Numbered from the stretch's first letter, positions 1 to 9,247 are shown. The stretch is DNA of 30,876 nt from an uncultured Roseburia sp. (GCA_900550935.1 URUD01000035.1:1-30876), one strand, 5' to 3'. Notes: a model not told the origin generated them from the letters alone. A program made the numbers and translations.

Positions 1-727
1 TATTTTTGCATTCTTTTTTACATATTTCAAATAACTTCTGTGTATTAGAACTACTCTTGCCGCCAACAACAATCATAGCATCTACCTGCGCTGCGATCCC
101 GGCTGCTTCCGCCTGCCGCTCCTCTGTAGCATTACAGATTGTATTTAAAACAATTATATCATAACCTTTTTTAGTTATAATTTCAACTAATTCTTGAAAT
201 TTATTGTAATTAAATGTCGTCTGTGATACAATACAGACTTTCTGCCCCAGATCTGCATTATAGTTTTCGGCATCTTCTTTCGAAGAAATAACCCTTGTTT
301 CTTCAGAAAATGACCAGCTTTTGATGCCCTTTACTTCCGGATGATCTTCATTTCCGATGATCACGATCTGACAGCCCTCTCTGCTATAGCGTTCCACAAG
401 ACGATGTATTTTAAGTACAAAAGGACAGGTTGCATCAACGATTTCATATCCTAACTGCTCAATTTCGTCACAGACTCCTTTTTCCACGCCGTGTGCCCGG
501 ATGATGACAGTTCCTTTCTCTTTTGCACGCTCTTTAAGCTCTTCGATCGAATTTACAACGATAACACCCTTTTTTTCAAGGTCGTGTACCACTTCTTCAT
601 TATGGATGATCGGTCCATAGGTATAGATCGGAGTTCCTGCTTTTTTTTCGATCTGATCATACACGGTATCTACCGCACGTTTTACGCCAAAGCAGAACCC
701 TGCACTTTTTGCCAGAATAATATTCAT
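1..727 (-). CDS. ispH: 4-hydroxy-3-methylbut-2-enyl diphosphate reductase, 3' part cut by window edge
   Basis: IspH performs the last step of the MEP isoprenoid pathway, reducing HMBPP to IPP and DMAPP with a [4Fe-4S] cluster. I translated this minus-strand frame from the ATG at 727: about 242 codons are open to the window edge. The three cluster cysteines are visible in their family contexts: SAGFCFGV near the N-terminus, DATCPFV in the middle and NTICNATEERQ toward the end, plus the AHGV and IIHN histidine motifs. The start lies 2 bases after the cmk stop, so it is the downstream partner of cmk in one operon. In many Clostridia IspH is fused to a ribosomal protein S1-like domain. The window ends before that could be judged. 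Confidence 0.95.
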   Translation of the reverse strand, partial: MNIILAKSAGFCFGVKRAVDTVYDQIEKKAGTPIYTYGPIIHNEEVVHDLEKKGVIVVNSIEELKERAKEKGTVIIRAHGVEKGVCDEIEQLGYEIVDATCPFVLKIHRLVERYSREGCQIVIIGNEDHPEVKGIKSWSFSEETRVISSKEDAENYNADLGQKVCIVSQTTFNYNKFQELVEIITKKGYDIIVLNTICNATEERQAEAAGIAAQVDAMIVVGGKSSSNTQKLFEICKKECKN

Positions 728-729
728 TC

Positions 730-1401
730 CTATTCACCCTTTTTTTTCTGATAAATCTCACGGATCGCCGCTACTACCTCATTGATCGTCAGATCGGAGC
801 TGTCAACGAGAACGGCATCCTCTGCCTGTTTTAGTGGAGAAGTCTCGCGGTGCATATCGCGGTAGTCACGTTCTATGATGTCCTTCTCGATCTCTTCCAG
901 ATCACAGCTTTCGCCCTTTGCGGTCAGCTCTTCGTATCTGCGTGTTGCACGTGTCTTAGAACTTGCGGTCAGATAAATCTTTACCTGCGCATTCGGCAGA
1001 ACACAGGTTCCAATATCCCTGCCGTCCATAATGACATCCGCTTTTGCCGCCAGTTCCTGCTGTAACTCGACCAGTTTTTTTCTTACGACTGGGTAAACGC
1101 TGGTTGCAGATGCCATATTTCCCACCTGCTCGGTGCGAATGACACCATTTACGTTTTCTCCATTTAAAAGTACCTGCTGTTCTCCATTTTCATAGGCGAT
1201 CGTCACATCCACTGCCGGACATGCCTTTGCAATGGCAGCCTCATCATCAGATGCAATACCGTTCTGTAAGAAATAATATGCCATTGCACGATACATGGCT
1301 CCTGTATCTACATAAATAAATCCAAGTTCCTTTGCAAGTTTTTTTGCAATTGTGCTTTTTCCGGCACCTGCCGGTCCATCAATAGCGATATTCATGCTCA
1401 T
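730..1401 (-). CDS. cmk: (d)CMP kinase
   Basis: Cytidylate kinase transfers phosphate from ATP to CMP/dCMP in pyrimidine salvage and dNTP supply. The 223-residue length is normal for the bacterial enzyme. The N-terminus carries the P-loop GPAGAGKST, followed by YVDTGAMYRA, the family's nucleotide-binding helix. MDGRDIGTCVLP and the RRYEEL lid region are also typical. The ATG at 1401 is preferred because an AAGGAG ribosome site sits about 9 bases upstream, while the second in-frame Met two codons later is further away. It lies 40 bases after the flavoprotein gene and 2 bases before ispH; this gene order is common in Clostridia. Confidence 0.97.
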   Translation of the reverse strand: MSMNIAIDGPAGAGKSTIAKKLAKELGFIYVDTGAMYRAMAYYFLQNGIASDDEAAIAKACPAVDVTIAYENGEQQVLLNGENVNGVIRTEQVGNMASATSVYPVVRKKLVELQQELAAKADVIMDGRDIGTCVLPNAQVKIYLTASSKTRATRRYEELTAKGESCDLEEIEKDIIERDYRDMHRETSPLKQAEDAVLVDSSDLTINEVVAAIREIYQKKKGE

Positions 1402-1441
1402 CGTTTTCTTCTCCTTTTGCTATCTTGTTATTTCTACATTT

Positions 1442-2698
1442 TTAAATACTGCCTGCAGAATTTCCTGCCAGATATCCGGTAGACCATGCGATCTGAAGAT
1501 TATAGCCTCCGGTCATGGCGTCAAGATCCAGCACCTCTCCACAGAAATACAGATGTCTGGTGCACTTTGATCCCATCGTAGACGGGTCAATCTCTTTTAC
1601 CTTAACACCACCCTTTGTGATGATGGCTTCGTTAAAGTCACGCAGTCCGCACAGGGTTACCGGGAATGTCTTGATCAGATTGATAAACGCATGACGTTCT
1701 TCTCTGGTAACCTCATTGACCTTTTTCTCCGGGTCGATCCCGCTGACCTCGATCATGATCGGTGTCATTTTCGCTGGGAAAAGCCCTGCAACGGCATTTT
1801 TAAACTGTTTGTTCTTTGCCTCTTCAAACTCACGTAGCAGCCGCTTATCTAACTGTTCTTCTGATACAGCCGGTTTTAAATCGATCTTCATGGCAAGTTC
1901 TTTTTTCGTCTGTGCCGGCTTTAATGCCGCGCTGGCACTTAAGATCAGAGGGCCGCTCACGCCAAAATGGGTAAAGAGCATCTCTCCAAACTCTTCATAT
2001 AATAATTTTTTGCCATCGTAGATCCGGACTTCGACATTCTTTAAAGAAAGCCCCTGCAATCTCGTCACATACTCTTCTTTTGCATAGAACGGAACCAGTG
2101 CCGGAGAAATCTCCGTTATCGTATGCCCAGCCTCCTCAGCAAAACGGTAGCCGTCTCCGGTCGAACCGGTCGTCTGGTATGAAAATCCGCCCGTTGCGAC
2201 GATCACGCGGTCCGCCATTAAAGTCGTCTGATCCTTTAACTTCACTCCGACTGCCGTTTTCGTGCCATCCTCCTCTTCCTGCATCAGGATCTGTCCGACC
2301 TCTGTATGCAGCATGACTTTGACCTTTTTCTCTTTTAGCACACGGTTTAAGGTCGCGATCACATCCGAGGAATGATCCGAAACCGGAAAGACCCGGTTGC
2401 CCCGCTCTACTTTCGTGCGCAGTCCGTTCTGTTCAAAGAAGTCGATCACCCTCATATTATCATAGGAATAGAAGGCACTGTATAAAAATTTTGCATTTGA
2501 CATGACATTGGAAAATAAATTCTCCATATCACTTGCATTTGTGATATTACAGCGTCCCTTTCCGGTGATGAAAAGTTTTTTTCCCAGTTTTTCATTTTTT
2601 TCCAGAAGTATGACTTCATTGGATGCCGATGTCTCCGCGGCCGCGATTGCCGCAAACATGCCGGCAGGGCCGCCTCCAATCACGATTATCTTACTCAT
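1442..2698 (-). CDS. HI0933/YhiN-family FAD-dependent oxidoreductase (BaiN-like)
   Basis: A 418-residue flavoprotein. The N-terminal Rossmann signature GGGPAGMFAA binds FAD, and the family's GKKLFITGKGRCNITN follows at about residues 38-53. Near the C-terminus is the conserved FCGEVLDLDAMTGGYNLQ and the AWSTGYLAG helix, so the protein is full length. Members are annotated as NAD(P)/FAD-dependent or aminoacetone-oxidase-family enzymes. BaiN of bile-acid-dehydroxylating clostridia belongs to the same broad family, but the family is near-universal in Clostridia, so bile-acid chemistry cannot be inferred. Its start overlaps the RpiR gene's end by 8 bases (ATGAGTAA), indicating co-transcription and probable translational coupling. 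The substrate is unknown. Confidence 0.9.
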   Translation of the reverse strand: MSKIIVIGGGPAGMFAAIAAAETSASNEVILLEKNEKLGKKLFITGKGRCNITNASDMENLFSNVMSNAKFLYSAFYSYDNMRVIDFFEQNGLRTKVERGNRVFPVSDHSSDVIATLNRVLKEKKVKVMLHTEVGQILMQEEEDGTKTAVGVKLKDQTTLMADRVIVATGGFSYQTTGSTGDGYRFAEEAGHTITEISPALVPFYAKEEYVTRLQGLSLKNVEVRIYDGKKLLYEEFGEMLFTHFGVSGPLILSASAALKPAQTKKELAMKIDLKPAVSEEQLDKRLLREFEEAKNKQFKNAVAGLFPAKMTPIMIEVSGIDPEKKVNEVTREERHAFINLIKTFPVTLCGLRDFNEAIITKGGVKVKEIDPSTMGSKCTRHLYFCGEVLDLDAMTGGYNLQIAWSTGYLAGNSAGSI

Positions 2699-3623
2699 AA
2701 AAGTCTGTATCTCCTATTTTTGCGTAGCGCATTTTAATGGAATCATCAATAAAATTAATCTCATCATTTTCGTATACCTGATATTCATCCCAGATCTCTT
2801 CGAGCATCTCAAGTGTTGTCGCCACCTCGCCCTGCTTTTTCATGCAGAGTGCAACGATCAGCGCATTGATGACACTGAGAGGTGCTACTAAGGAATCGAC
2901 GATGGATGCCATATCACTCTCTGCGATCAGATTGCAGGAAGAATACAGATTCATCGGGGAATGTACGCTGTCCGTCAGCGTGATCACTTTTGCGCTCCGG
3001 TTGTTGGCAAACTCCATCGCCTTTAAGGTACGCATGGAATACCTTGGGAAACTGATCCCGATGATGACATCTTCTTTTCCGATCCGCACCATCTGTTCAA
3101 AGATCTCACTGGAACTGCTCGTCTGGATCAGATGAACATGTTCAAATATCAGTGTAAAATAAAATGCCATAAAATTTGCGAGCGGTGCACAGCTGCGGAT
3201 TCCAATGATGTAAATATCTCTGGCATTTAAAATGGTATCTACTGCCAGTTCAAACGCATTTTCATCGATCTTTTCGAGGGAAGATTCAATCCGCTGTGCA
3301 TCTGCCTTTAGCACAGACTCTAAGATCTTGGACTGGTTGATCCTTCCATAAGTGACTTCCATCCGCTGCAAAGAATTTAATTTATTCCGCACCAGTTCTT
3401 CCAGGGCACTCTGAAATTCCGGATAGCCTTTGTAGCCCAGATGCATGGCAAAACGAACCACCGTGGACTCACTGACTCCTACCACTTCTCCCAGCTTTGC
3501 CGCTGTTAAAAATACCGCTTTGTCATAATTGTCCGTGATATAGGTTGCCAGCCTCTTTTGTCCCTTACTCAGCTTACTGTAACATTCATTAATCCGATTG
3601 CTTAAATCATTATTATTGCTCAT
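2691..3623 (-). CDS. MurR/RpiR-family transcriptional regulator (HTH + SIS)
   Basis: A 310-residue regulator. Residues 1-77 form the HTH_6 domain (LSKGQKRLATYI, then VGVSESTVVRFAMHLGYKGYPEF as the recognition region). The SIS sugar-phosphate isomerase fold spans roughly 120-250, with IYIIGIRSCA and DVIIGISFPRYSMRTLKAMEF as its ligand loops. Such proteins sense phosphosugars or other small phosphorylated ligands and regulate nearby catabolic or cell-wall genes. Here the neighbours are the flavoprotein (8-base overlap) and the glycan-type WbqC gene 33 bases upstream, with no phosphosugar catabolic gene adjacent, so the regulated target cannot be named. The C-terminal tail after the SIS domain is longer than the minimum and rich in acidic residues. 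Confidence 0.9.
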   Translation of the reverse strand: MSNNNDLSNRINECYSKLSKGQKRLATYITDNYDKAVFLTAAKLGEVVGVSESTVVRFAMHLGYKGYPEFQSALEELVRNKLNSLQRMEVTYGRINQSKILESVLKADAQRIESSLEKIDENAFELAVDTILNARDIYIIGIRSCAPLANFMAFYFTLIFEHVHLIQTSSSSEIFEQMVRIGKEDVIIGISFPRYSMRTLKAMEFANNRSAKVITLTDSVHSPMNLYSSCNLIAESDMASIVDSLVAPLSVINALIVALCMKKQGEVATTLEMLEEIWDEYQVYENDEINFIDDSIKMRYAKIGDTDFYE

Positions 3624-3656
3624 TGTGCACCCTGCTTCCTGTCTCCCTGCATCTCT

Positions 3657-4367
3657 TTAACTTTCTTTTTTGATCAGGGTATAATCCTCTAACATTTCTT
3701 TGATCTGCTCTTTGGAATTAAACATCAGAACATCGATCATGGACAGACTCGGCTGAAATTCATTATCATACTGTGCATAGCGGATGTCTCCGGTCTTTAA
3801 AAAGCTAAGCTCGATCCCATTTTCTTTGAATACATCAAAAGAATACAGTTCCTGTCCGCCGATCGCATTGTAATACTCGGTTGCTCCAAGCCGTTTACAG
3901 ATCTCAAGCACCTTGTCCTGTCCTTTTAACTCATTGTCCTTCTCGATCGTGGATGAAACGGTCAGCTTTGTTTTGATATCCAGATAATCTGCCACCCGCT
4001 CAAAAGAATATAGAATATAGGAAGCCAGATCTGTTTTTCCCGACTGGAAAATCTCTTCCATCATCTGATAGCCTATCTCAAAATATGGGGCTTTCCTGTA
4101 GGAATTTTCCAGCATGCGGAGTTTCTTTTTGATATCCGCCTCATCGTTGGCAACCTCGATCTCATTGATCTTTTTAAACGGACTCGCGCCGCGCATCTGC
4201 ACATTGATGTATTTTGGCTCTCCATTTACCAGGATACGGTTCCGGTTGATCCATCCTCCCTTGATAAAATTCACATCATCATACACGACATATTCGTCGA
4301 CTGCATTCATTAACTGCCAGTAGCCGATATACGGCATAAAATATGGCTGCATTATTCCTAATTTCAT
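3657..4367 (-). CDS. WbqC-family protein
   Basis: This 236-residue protein opens with MKLGIMQPYFMPYIGYWQL, the hallmark of the WbqC-like family, followed by VVYDDVNFIKGGWINRN, also diagnostic. WbqC-family proteins are encoded in O-antigen, capsule and other surface glycan clusters; their biochemical role is not settled, and a part in modifying or attaching a substituent to a sugar is only inference. The ATG at 4367 is chosen over an upstream in-frame start because AGGAGG (4371-4376) lies 4 bases before it. That ribosome site overlaps the TAG stop of the large membrane protein upstream. It is the last obvious glycan gene of the operon that starts near 13966. Confidence 0.9.
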   Translation of the reverse strand: MKLGIMQPYFMPYIGYWQLMNAVDEYVVYDDVNFIKGGWINRNRILVNGEPKYINVQMRGASPFKKINEIEVANDEADIKKKLRMLENSYRKAPYFEIGYQMMEEIFQSGKTDLASYILYSFERVADYLDIKTKLTVSSTIEKDNELKGQDKVLEICKRLGATEYYNAIGGQELYSFDVFKENGIELSFLKTGDIRYAQYDNEFQPSLSMIDVLMFNSKEQIKEMLEDYTLIKKES

Positions 4368-4375
4368 AGTTCCTC

Positions 4376-6769
4376 CTAATTTACACAATATCCCATACGC
4401 ACCGGTCCCTCAATATAGGCGGGCGTACCGTCTTCATATTCAAATTCTGCATACGCAATATTCCAGAGTAATGTTCCATCAAAGTAAAAACAGATATACT
4501 CCCTGTGGATGTCCGTATCAAGCTGCTTATAGCTTCCGATCTCCGTTCCATCTGCATCATAAAGCCGTACTACATAGGCACCATCCTGTAACTGGTTGGT
4601 CTCCTCACATTTATGCACATACAAAGATGGGATGCCAACCGAGGCATGGATACCAAGTCCTCCCTCGCCAAATTGCAGTGTATTGGTTCTCTCTTCGATG
4701 TCTTTGGAAAAATATTCCGTATTGTGGTTATAATACCAGTCCAGTCCATCCGGCTTTGATGAAGTCACGATGAAAAAGTGATCATCTTTCTGCATGAAAG
4801 AATATTCGGTAAAATTTCCCTGCATTTTGGACGGAACGGTAAACATATTTTCTGCCTTATAGCTCTGTAAGTCATTGCCATGGTACGCGTACTGGTTGAC
4901 CGTGATCAGACACAGGGTAAACGATAAAACAATCCCTGCCACGCGGTACCAGCCCGCAGTTTCTATACCCTCTTTTAACACCTGCTCTTTTAAAAATGCT
5001 GTCACGATATAAATGAGGGTCAGTCCGATCGCCCACAGTGCCACATAGCCAAAGGAATACCACCACCACTTGTCTTCCACCGGGATATAAAAGATCTGGT
5101 CAAGCTTCACGCCCGCCGGTGTCATGGAGTAGGAATTGGTCAGCATCTGCAGCATGCAGTTTCCATATACCACTGCAAGCATGGCAATGAGAAAGCCTGC
5201 CGGTTTCTGGAATCTTCTCTTTTTTGCCACCTCATAGATCGACCAGAGAAACAGCGCAAACAGTGCCGCAAACACACCCACATTCAAAAGCAGCGCATTG
5301 GCAAAATTCATCTCGTGGAACACAACGGAAATCGTAAGCTGTACCGCATAGTAGGCTGCGCCCACGATCAATTTTACCAGTGTGACATCCTGTATCGTTC
5401 CGAGTGAATTTCCTCCGGTCAGTCCGCCGTTTAAGAGAACCGATACCCCTGCTTCTGCCAGACAGGAAACTGCCATCACGATAAGCAGGATGCGGTTTCG
5501 CTTCGGAAGTTTCTTTCTCCACAGCAAAAGCAGGAAAATGCTGATCGGGCAAAACAGTGCAAATGTCATCTTGGAAAGACACATCACGATCAGAACCGGT
5601 ATGGACAAAAGGAACGACCGCTTATCCTCTGAAAAATCATAGGTGATCAGATACAACAGGAAGAGTACACCAAAATACGCCACTCCGATAAAGGAAAATT
5701 CCTGCATCGTATATAAATAGCAGATTGCAACCACGGCTGCTCCTACCCGAAAATCCATCGAAAAATACTTTCCATACTGTTTCTTACAGAACAACGTTCC
5801 CCAGTATGCGATCATACCAATAGATAAGAGCTGGCAGGCAATGAACGTATAGGTGTCAATATGGAGTACCTTTACAAACAGGTACATAAAAATATTGTTA
5901 AACTGCGCCATATACAGGTCAAAATCTGACGATGCAATGACATGCCACAGGGAATTTTCCTGTATCTTGCGATAATAGAAAATACCCTCGCACCAGTCAC
6001 AGCCATACCACAAAAATGACGGATACAACAGCGAAAATACGGAAAGGATCAGTCCAAAGACCGAAATCCTGACTGCACGCTCAAAAAACAGGTTGTCTGT
6101 CTGATAAGTCAAAAGCCATGCCACAAAGACCGCCAGCACAAAAATAACCGCGATCCAGAGGAAACGGTAAGCCACCCACTCCTGATGCGCCGACCAGCCG
6201 GTCAGTGCGATCGCAAGTGCCCCGTCTTTTTTTGCACCATCCACCTGCGCTGTTTCATAGCCGTGCAGCAGTTCCGGCGTCATCTGCAAAGAAAAGCTGC
6301 CGCCGTAGAGTTCTTCGACTGCAACGGATATTACCAGTTCCTCTGCTTTTGTTCCACTTAGATCAAACTCTTTTAACTCTAAAAATCCTTTTGCCGGAAT
6401 CTCACTCTGCGTGTAGGATCTGCTGTATGTGGCATCTCCCCTCTGTACGGTCACTTTTATGCTGGCATTTTCATTGTCCAGTACGGAATCTACTCCGATC
6501 GCAAGTGACTTTACATGCGTTCCACTGCCGATCGAAATCGTCTGGGAAAAGGTTTCTCCGTCTTTTAACTGCAAAGACTCTGTCTCCATATCTTCCATGG
6601 TAACTGTCTTTGCCATCCCGCTTTTAACAAGTTCATAGGATGGAAGGATGCAGAGTGCGCATAAGAAAAAAACACGTAAGGCAAACAGCCACGCACGCTT
6701 TTTTGCTTCCATATCCGGAAAAATCTTTTTCATCTGCTTCATTTTCTCATTCCCCTGCCTCTTTTTCAT
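4376..6769 (-). CDS. Large polytopic membrane protein, GT-C-like glycosyltransferase candidate
   Basis: A 797-residue integral membrane protein of no family I can name firmly. There is one transmembrane segment near residues 27-45, then a polar beta-rich domain of about 145 residues (roughly 50-195). A block of about ten or more hydrophobic segments follows to near residue 640, and a soluble C-terminal domain of about 140 residues closes the protein. This layout, with extracytoplasmic loops and domains on a multispan core, resembles polyprenyl-phosphate-sugar-dependent GT-C enzymes. CDWCEGIFYYRK after the first membrane helices of the core may be in the loop that carries catalytic acids in such enzymes. 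It lies 11 bases after the HAD gene. The start is ambiguous: the ATG at 6769 has AGGGA upstream and a second ATG nine codons later has GGGG. Confidence 0.7.
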   Translation of the reverse strand: MKKRQGNEKMKQMKKIFPDMEAKKRAWLFALRVFFLCALCILPSYELVKSGMAKTVTMEDMETESLQLKDGETFSQTISIGSGTHVKSLAIGVDSVLDNENASIKVTVQRGDATYSRSYTQSEIPAKGFLELKEFDLSGTKAEELVISVAVEELYGGSFSLQMTPELLHGYETAQVDGAKKDGALAIALTGWSAHQEWVAYRFLWIAVIFVLAVFVAWLLTYQTDNLFFERAVRISVFGLILSVFSLLYPSFLWYGCDWCEGIFYYRKIQENSLWHVIASSDFDLYMAQFNNIFMYLFVKVLHIDTYTFIACQLLSIGMIAYWGTLFCKKQYGKYFSMDFRVGAAVVAICYLYTMQEFSFIGVAYFGVLFLLYLITYDFSEDKRSFLLSIPVLIVMCLSKMTFALFCPISIFLLLLWRKKLPKRNRILLIVMAVSCLAEAGVSVLLNGGLTGGNSLGTIQDVTLVKLIVGAAYYAVQLTISVVFHEMNFANALLLNVGVFAALFALFLWSIYEVAKKRRFQKPAGFLIAMLAVVYGNCMLQMLTNSYSMTPAGVKLDQIFYIPVEDKWWWYSFGYVALWAIGLTLIYIVTAFLKEQVLKEGIETAGWYRVAGIVLSFTLCLITVNQYAYHGNDLQSYKAENMFTVPSKMQGNFTEYSFMQKDDHFFIVTSSKPDGLDWYYNHNTEYFSKDIEERTNTLQFGEGGLGIHASVGIPSLYVHKCEETNQLQDGAYVVRLYDADGTEIGSYKQLDTDIHREYICFYFDGTLLWNIAYAEFEYEDGTPAYIEGPVRMGYCVN

Positions 6770-6780
6770 GTTTGTCCCTG

Positions 6781-7344
6781 CTAAAACGCAGAAACCTGCA
6801 CAGCGTAGGCACCACTCGCCTTTGCCGCTCTCATCCCAACTTCGGAATCTTCAAAAATAATGGTGTCCTCCGGCGATACGCCAGCCTGCTTCATTGCTGC
6901 TAAGTAACATTCCGGGTCTGGTTTTAATCTCGTCACATCTTCCTGTGTGATCAGAATGTCAAATTTCTCTGTCTCTCCAAAACAATCCAGTATCTCAAGT
7001 GCATTTTTTCTAGATGCGGTCGTTGCCAGCGCGATTTTGTAGGAACCGCGCAGCCCCTCTATCATGGAAAACAGATGCTCATTCTTTTTGGCACTTCCAA
7101 GGAAGTCTGCATAGAGCTGTTTCTTTTTTTCATGAATCGCTTCCTGTGTCTTTTGATCTGTGATCCCAAGCACCGGAAGAAATTCCTTATAATTTTTTCC
7201 AACAAATTCCCGAATAAACGCTTCCTGCTCGATCTTGCAGCCGCACAGTTCTGCCGCTTTCTGATAAGAAAAGCAGTTCACAAGTGTTGTGTCAAACAGG
7301 GTTCCATCCAGATCAAATGCTGCTAATTTATTTTTCTGTTCCAT
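6781..7344 (-). CDS. HAD-superfamily phosphatase, beta-phosphoglucomutase-like
   Basis: A 187-residue haloacid-dehalogenase hydrolase. Motif I is DLDGTLFD close to the N-terminus, motif II is the Thr/Ser of ALATTASRKN, motif III is the Lys of RLKPDPECY, and motif IV is FEDSEVGMRAA; all catalytic positions are present. The helical cap inserted after motif I suits a small phosphorylated substrate. The ATG at 7344 is preferred because earlier in-frame starts leave an N-terminal extension not seen in the family; it overlaps the end of the fusion gene by 17 bases. Position between a kinase-like gene and sugar genes suggests it removes a phosphate during synthesis of an activated sugar or similar group. 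General phosphatase or mutase activity remains possible. Confidence 0.85.
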   Translation of the reverse strand: MEQKNKLAAFDLDGTLFDTTLVNCFSYQKAAELCGCKIEQEAFIREFVGKNYKEFLPVLGITDQKTQEAIHEKKKQLYADFLGSAKKNEHLFSMIEGLRGSYKIALATTASRKNALEILDCFGETEKFDILITQEDVTRLKPDPECYLAAMKQAGVSPEDTIIFEDSEVGMRAAKASGAYAVQVSAF

Positions 7345-9247
7345 TCTCAAACATTTTCTCCACATCTGCAAGAACCATCAAAAGTCCGGCATAGAATACG
7401 ACCGCAAGCTGCGGATTCTTGCGTATTTTATAAGGCATCAGTCTCAGCCAGTGTACGACCTCGTGATAATAGATACTCTTGACTGCCTCATATGGGAATT
7501 TTTCAAACAGATAGTTTTTATAATTCTCATACAACTGCTGATAGGCACTCGAACCGGTAAATAAAAATTCGATCCGGTTATCCATTACCTGCACATTTTT
7601 TACCATCATCAGAAATTCATATCTGCCATGCAAAGACTGCAATAATTTTGCATAATCCAAAAACGGTGTTTCATGCAGGCTCCCAGTATTCGGGTCGATC
7701 AGATACCAGTTTCTGGTATTTGCCTGTCCGCACACAATATTTTCAATCGTCAGGTCACCATGGATCGCTGCATACTTATCGTTGCAGAATACTTTTGTAA
7801 GATACGCTGCATTTAACTTATCCGCATAGTAAGACAGATTCGGATATTCGACTCCGTTTATGACCACCATACTGCTCTGATAGAAATTGCGGAACTTTTT
7901 CATGCCCCATTCTTCACAGATCCGGATATTGGCAAGCACTTTCTTTTCGATATATTCCTGTATCACGTCATTTTTTGCTTCCCGCACATCCTTAGTATAA
8001 AGTTTGTCATTTAAGCAGTCTAACACACTCTTCAAAACTGCAAAGCTGTCTTCCGTGGAGGAAGTATGGATATAACGGAAAAATCCAAGTGTCTCTTTCT
8101 TATATTCCATATCATAATAACAATACTCGTCCGTCTGATACTCTCTTAAAATGGTTGCAACCGGGATATCATCTGCATAGGTCTTTAACCATTCCACCTG
8201 CTCCCACAGCTTTCTGGCATCATCCCCGAACGCATATTTCCGGTAAAAGGTATTTTTCTCATCCATACAAAGGATCGTGGTCGCATTTGAACCGGCAGAG
8301 AAATCCTGTAAAATGCTCACATCATTATTGATGGTCAGATACAGATCGATATAATTCTGCTGTCTGCCCCCGAAATAAATGTTCAAAAAGGCGAGCCTGT
8401 CCGCCGGATTTAACTGTGGCAGTATCTTACGATAAGAATGATACGTCTCCTCTTTCGTATTTTTTTTCACGAAAGTCATCAGATAGATCAGGCACAGTGG
8501 AAGTAACAGGTAGATAAAGAACCATCCAATCCAGCGCATCCCCTGATGTCCCGTCAGACACTCCACTAACAGCGAGCTTCCCGCCATGGAAAAAATTGTC
8601 TGAAAGACCCTCGTCAGTGTGAAATCATAGCCCAGCTTCTGTAAAAAAATGGCAAAGGCCCCATAGGATAAAAAGTAACTTACCCATACGCCAACGGTTT
8701 CCAGTAGCAGGCGTAAGATCTTATCCGCACGCAGAGTATCTTTTATGCTGGAAAATACCGCATAAGTTGCGATCAGTATCTTTCGCTCGATATTACTGTT
8801 AAAGATGGTCGCTATCTTCTGAATCATCAGTTTGACCTGTTTCTTTTGCCAGAACGCAAGCACTGACACCACGATCAAAAGCAGTGATAAGATCTCATAG
8901 CGCATCGCGATCCCACTGATCTCATCCCGGTGGATGTTTAACAGGAACAGTGCCCCAAACGCAAAACCAACTGTTATCGTATCAATAAAAATATCTGCGA
9001 TCACAGAGGCAAACGCCAACACATAACCATTCTTTAAATGTTTTCTGCCCAGTAGATAAATACGTGCCAGATCTCCCACGCGAAAAGGGATGACCATATT
9101 GATCCCCTGACCAATTGCGAGCACCCGCAACAATTTTACGGTCGGGATCGTCTCATAGGAAGCCAGCAGACGCTTCCATCTCCTTGCTTTGCAGATATGT
9201 CCCAAGATCAGTAAAATAACTGCAACTGCCAAATATATTCCAATCAA
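7328..9247 (-). CDS. Fusion: LPG-synthase-TM-like flippase domain + APH/choline-kinase-like domain
   Basis: A 639-residue two-part protein. Residues 1-260 are polytopic and resemble the lysylphosphatidylglycerol synthase TM / AglD-type family (RRWKRLL early, then GQGINMVIPFRVGDLARIYLLG with the family's Pro-x-Arg-x-Gly-[DE]). Residues 270-639 are soluble and kinase-like: HGDLTIEN at 496-503 is the catalytic loop and IDPN at 517-520 supplies the metal-binding Asp, as in aminoglycoside/choline/sugar kinases. The start is TTG at 9247, with GAGGAG 5 bases upstream, sharing TTGA with the preceding nucleotidyltransferase stop. The neighbouring nucleotidyltransferase and HAD phosphatase suggest that the kinase domain phosphorylates a precursor for activation; the membrane part could move or anchor a lipid-linked product. 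Both roles are inferred. Confidence 0.8.
   Translation of the reverse strand: MIGIYLAVAVILLILGHICKARRWKRLLASYETIPTVKLLRVLAIGQGINMVIPFRVGDLARIYLLGRKHLKNGYVLAFASVIADIFIDTITVGFAFGALFLLNIHRDEISGIAMRYEILSLLLIVVSVLAFWQKKQVKLMIQKIATIFNSNIERKILIATYAVFSSIKDTLRADKILRLLLETVGVWVSYFLSYGAFAIFLQKLGYDFTLTRVFQTIFSMAGSSLLVECLTGHQGMRWIGWFFIYLLLPLCLIYLMTFVKKNTKEETYHSYRKILPQLNPADRLAFLNIYFGGRQQNYIDLYLTINNDVSILQDFSAGSNATTILCMDEKNTFYRKYAFGDDARKLWEQVEWLKTYADDIPVATILREYQTDEYCYYDMEYKKETLGFFRYIHTSSTEDSFAVLKSVLDCLNDKLYTKDVREAKNDVIQEYIEKKVLANIRICEEWGMKKFRNFYQSSMVVINGVEYPNLSYYADKLNAAYLTKVFCNDKYAAIHGDLTIENIVCGQANTRNWYLIDPNTGSLHETPFLDYAKLLQSLHGRYEFLMMVKNVQVMDNRIEFLFTGSSAYQQLYENYKNYLFEKFPYEAVKSIYYHEVVHWLRLMPYKIRKNPQLAVVFYAGLLMVLADVEKMFENGTEK

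Noticed and set aside
491..751. 86-codon plus-strand frame at the left end
   Set aside because: It is opposite the ispH coding sequence, confirmed by translating the minus strand and finding the iron-sulfur cysteines.
1442..2698. Assigning the flavoprotein as BaiN with a bile-acid role
   Set aside because: The family is widespread, no other bai genes are near, and specificity is not readable from the motifs.
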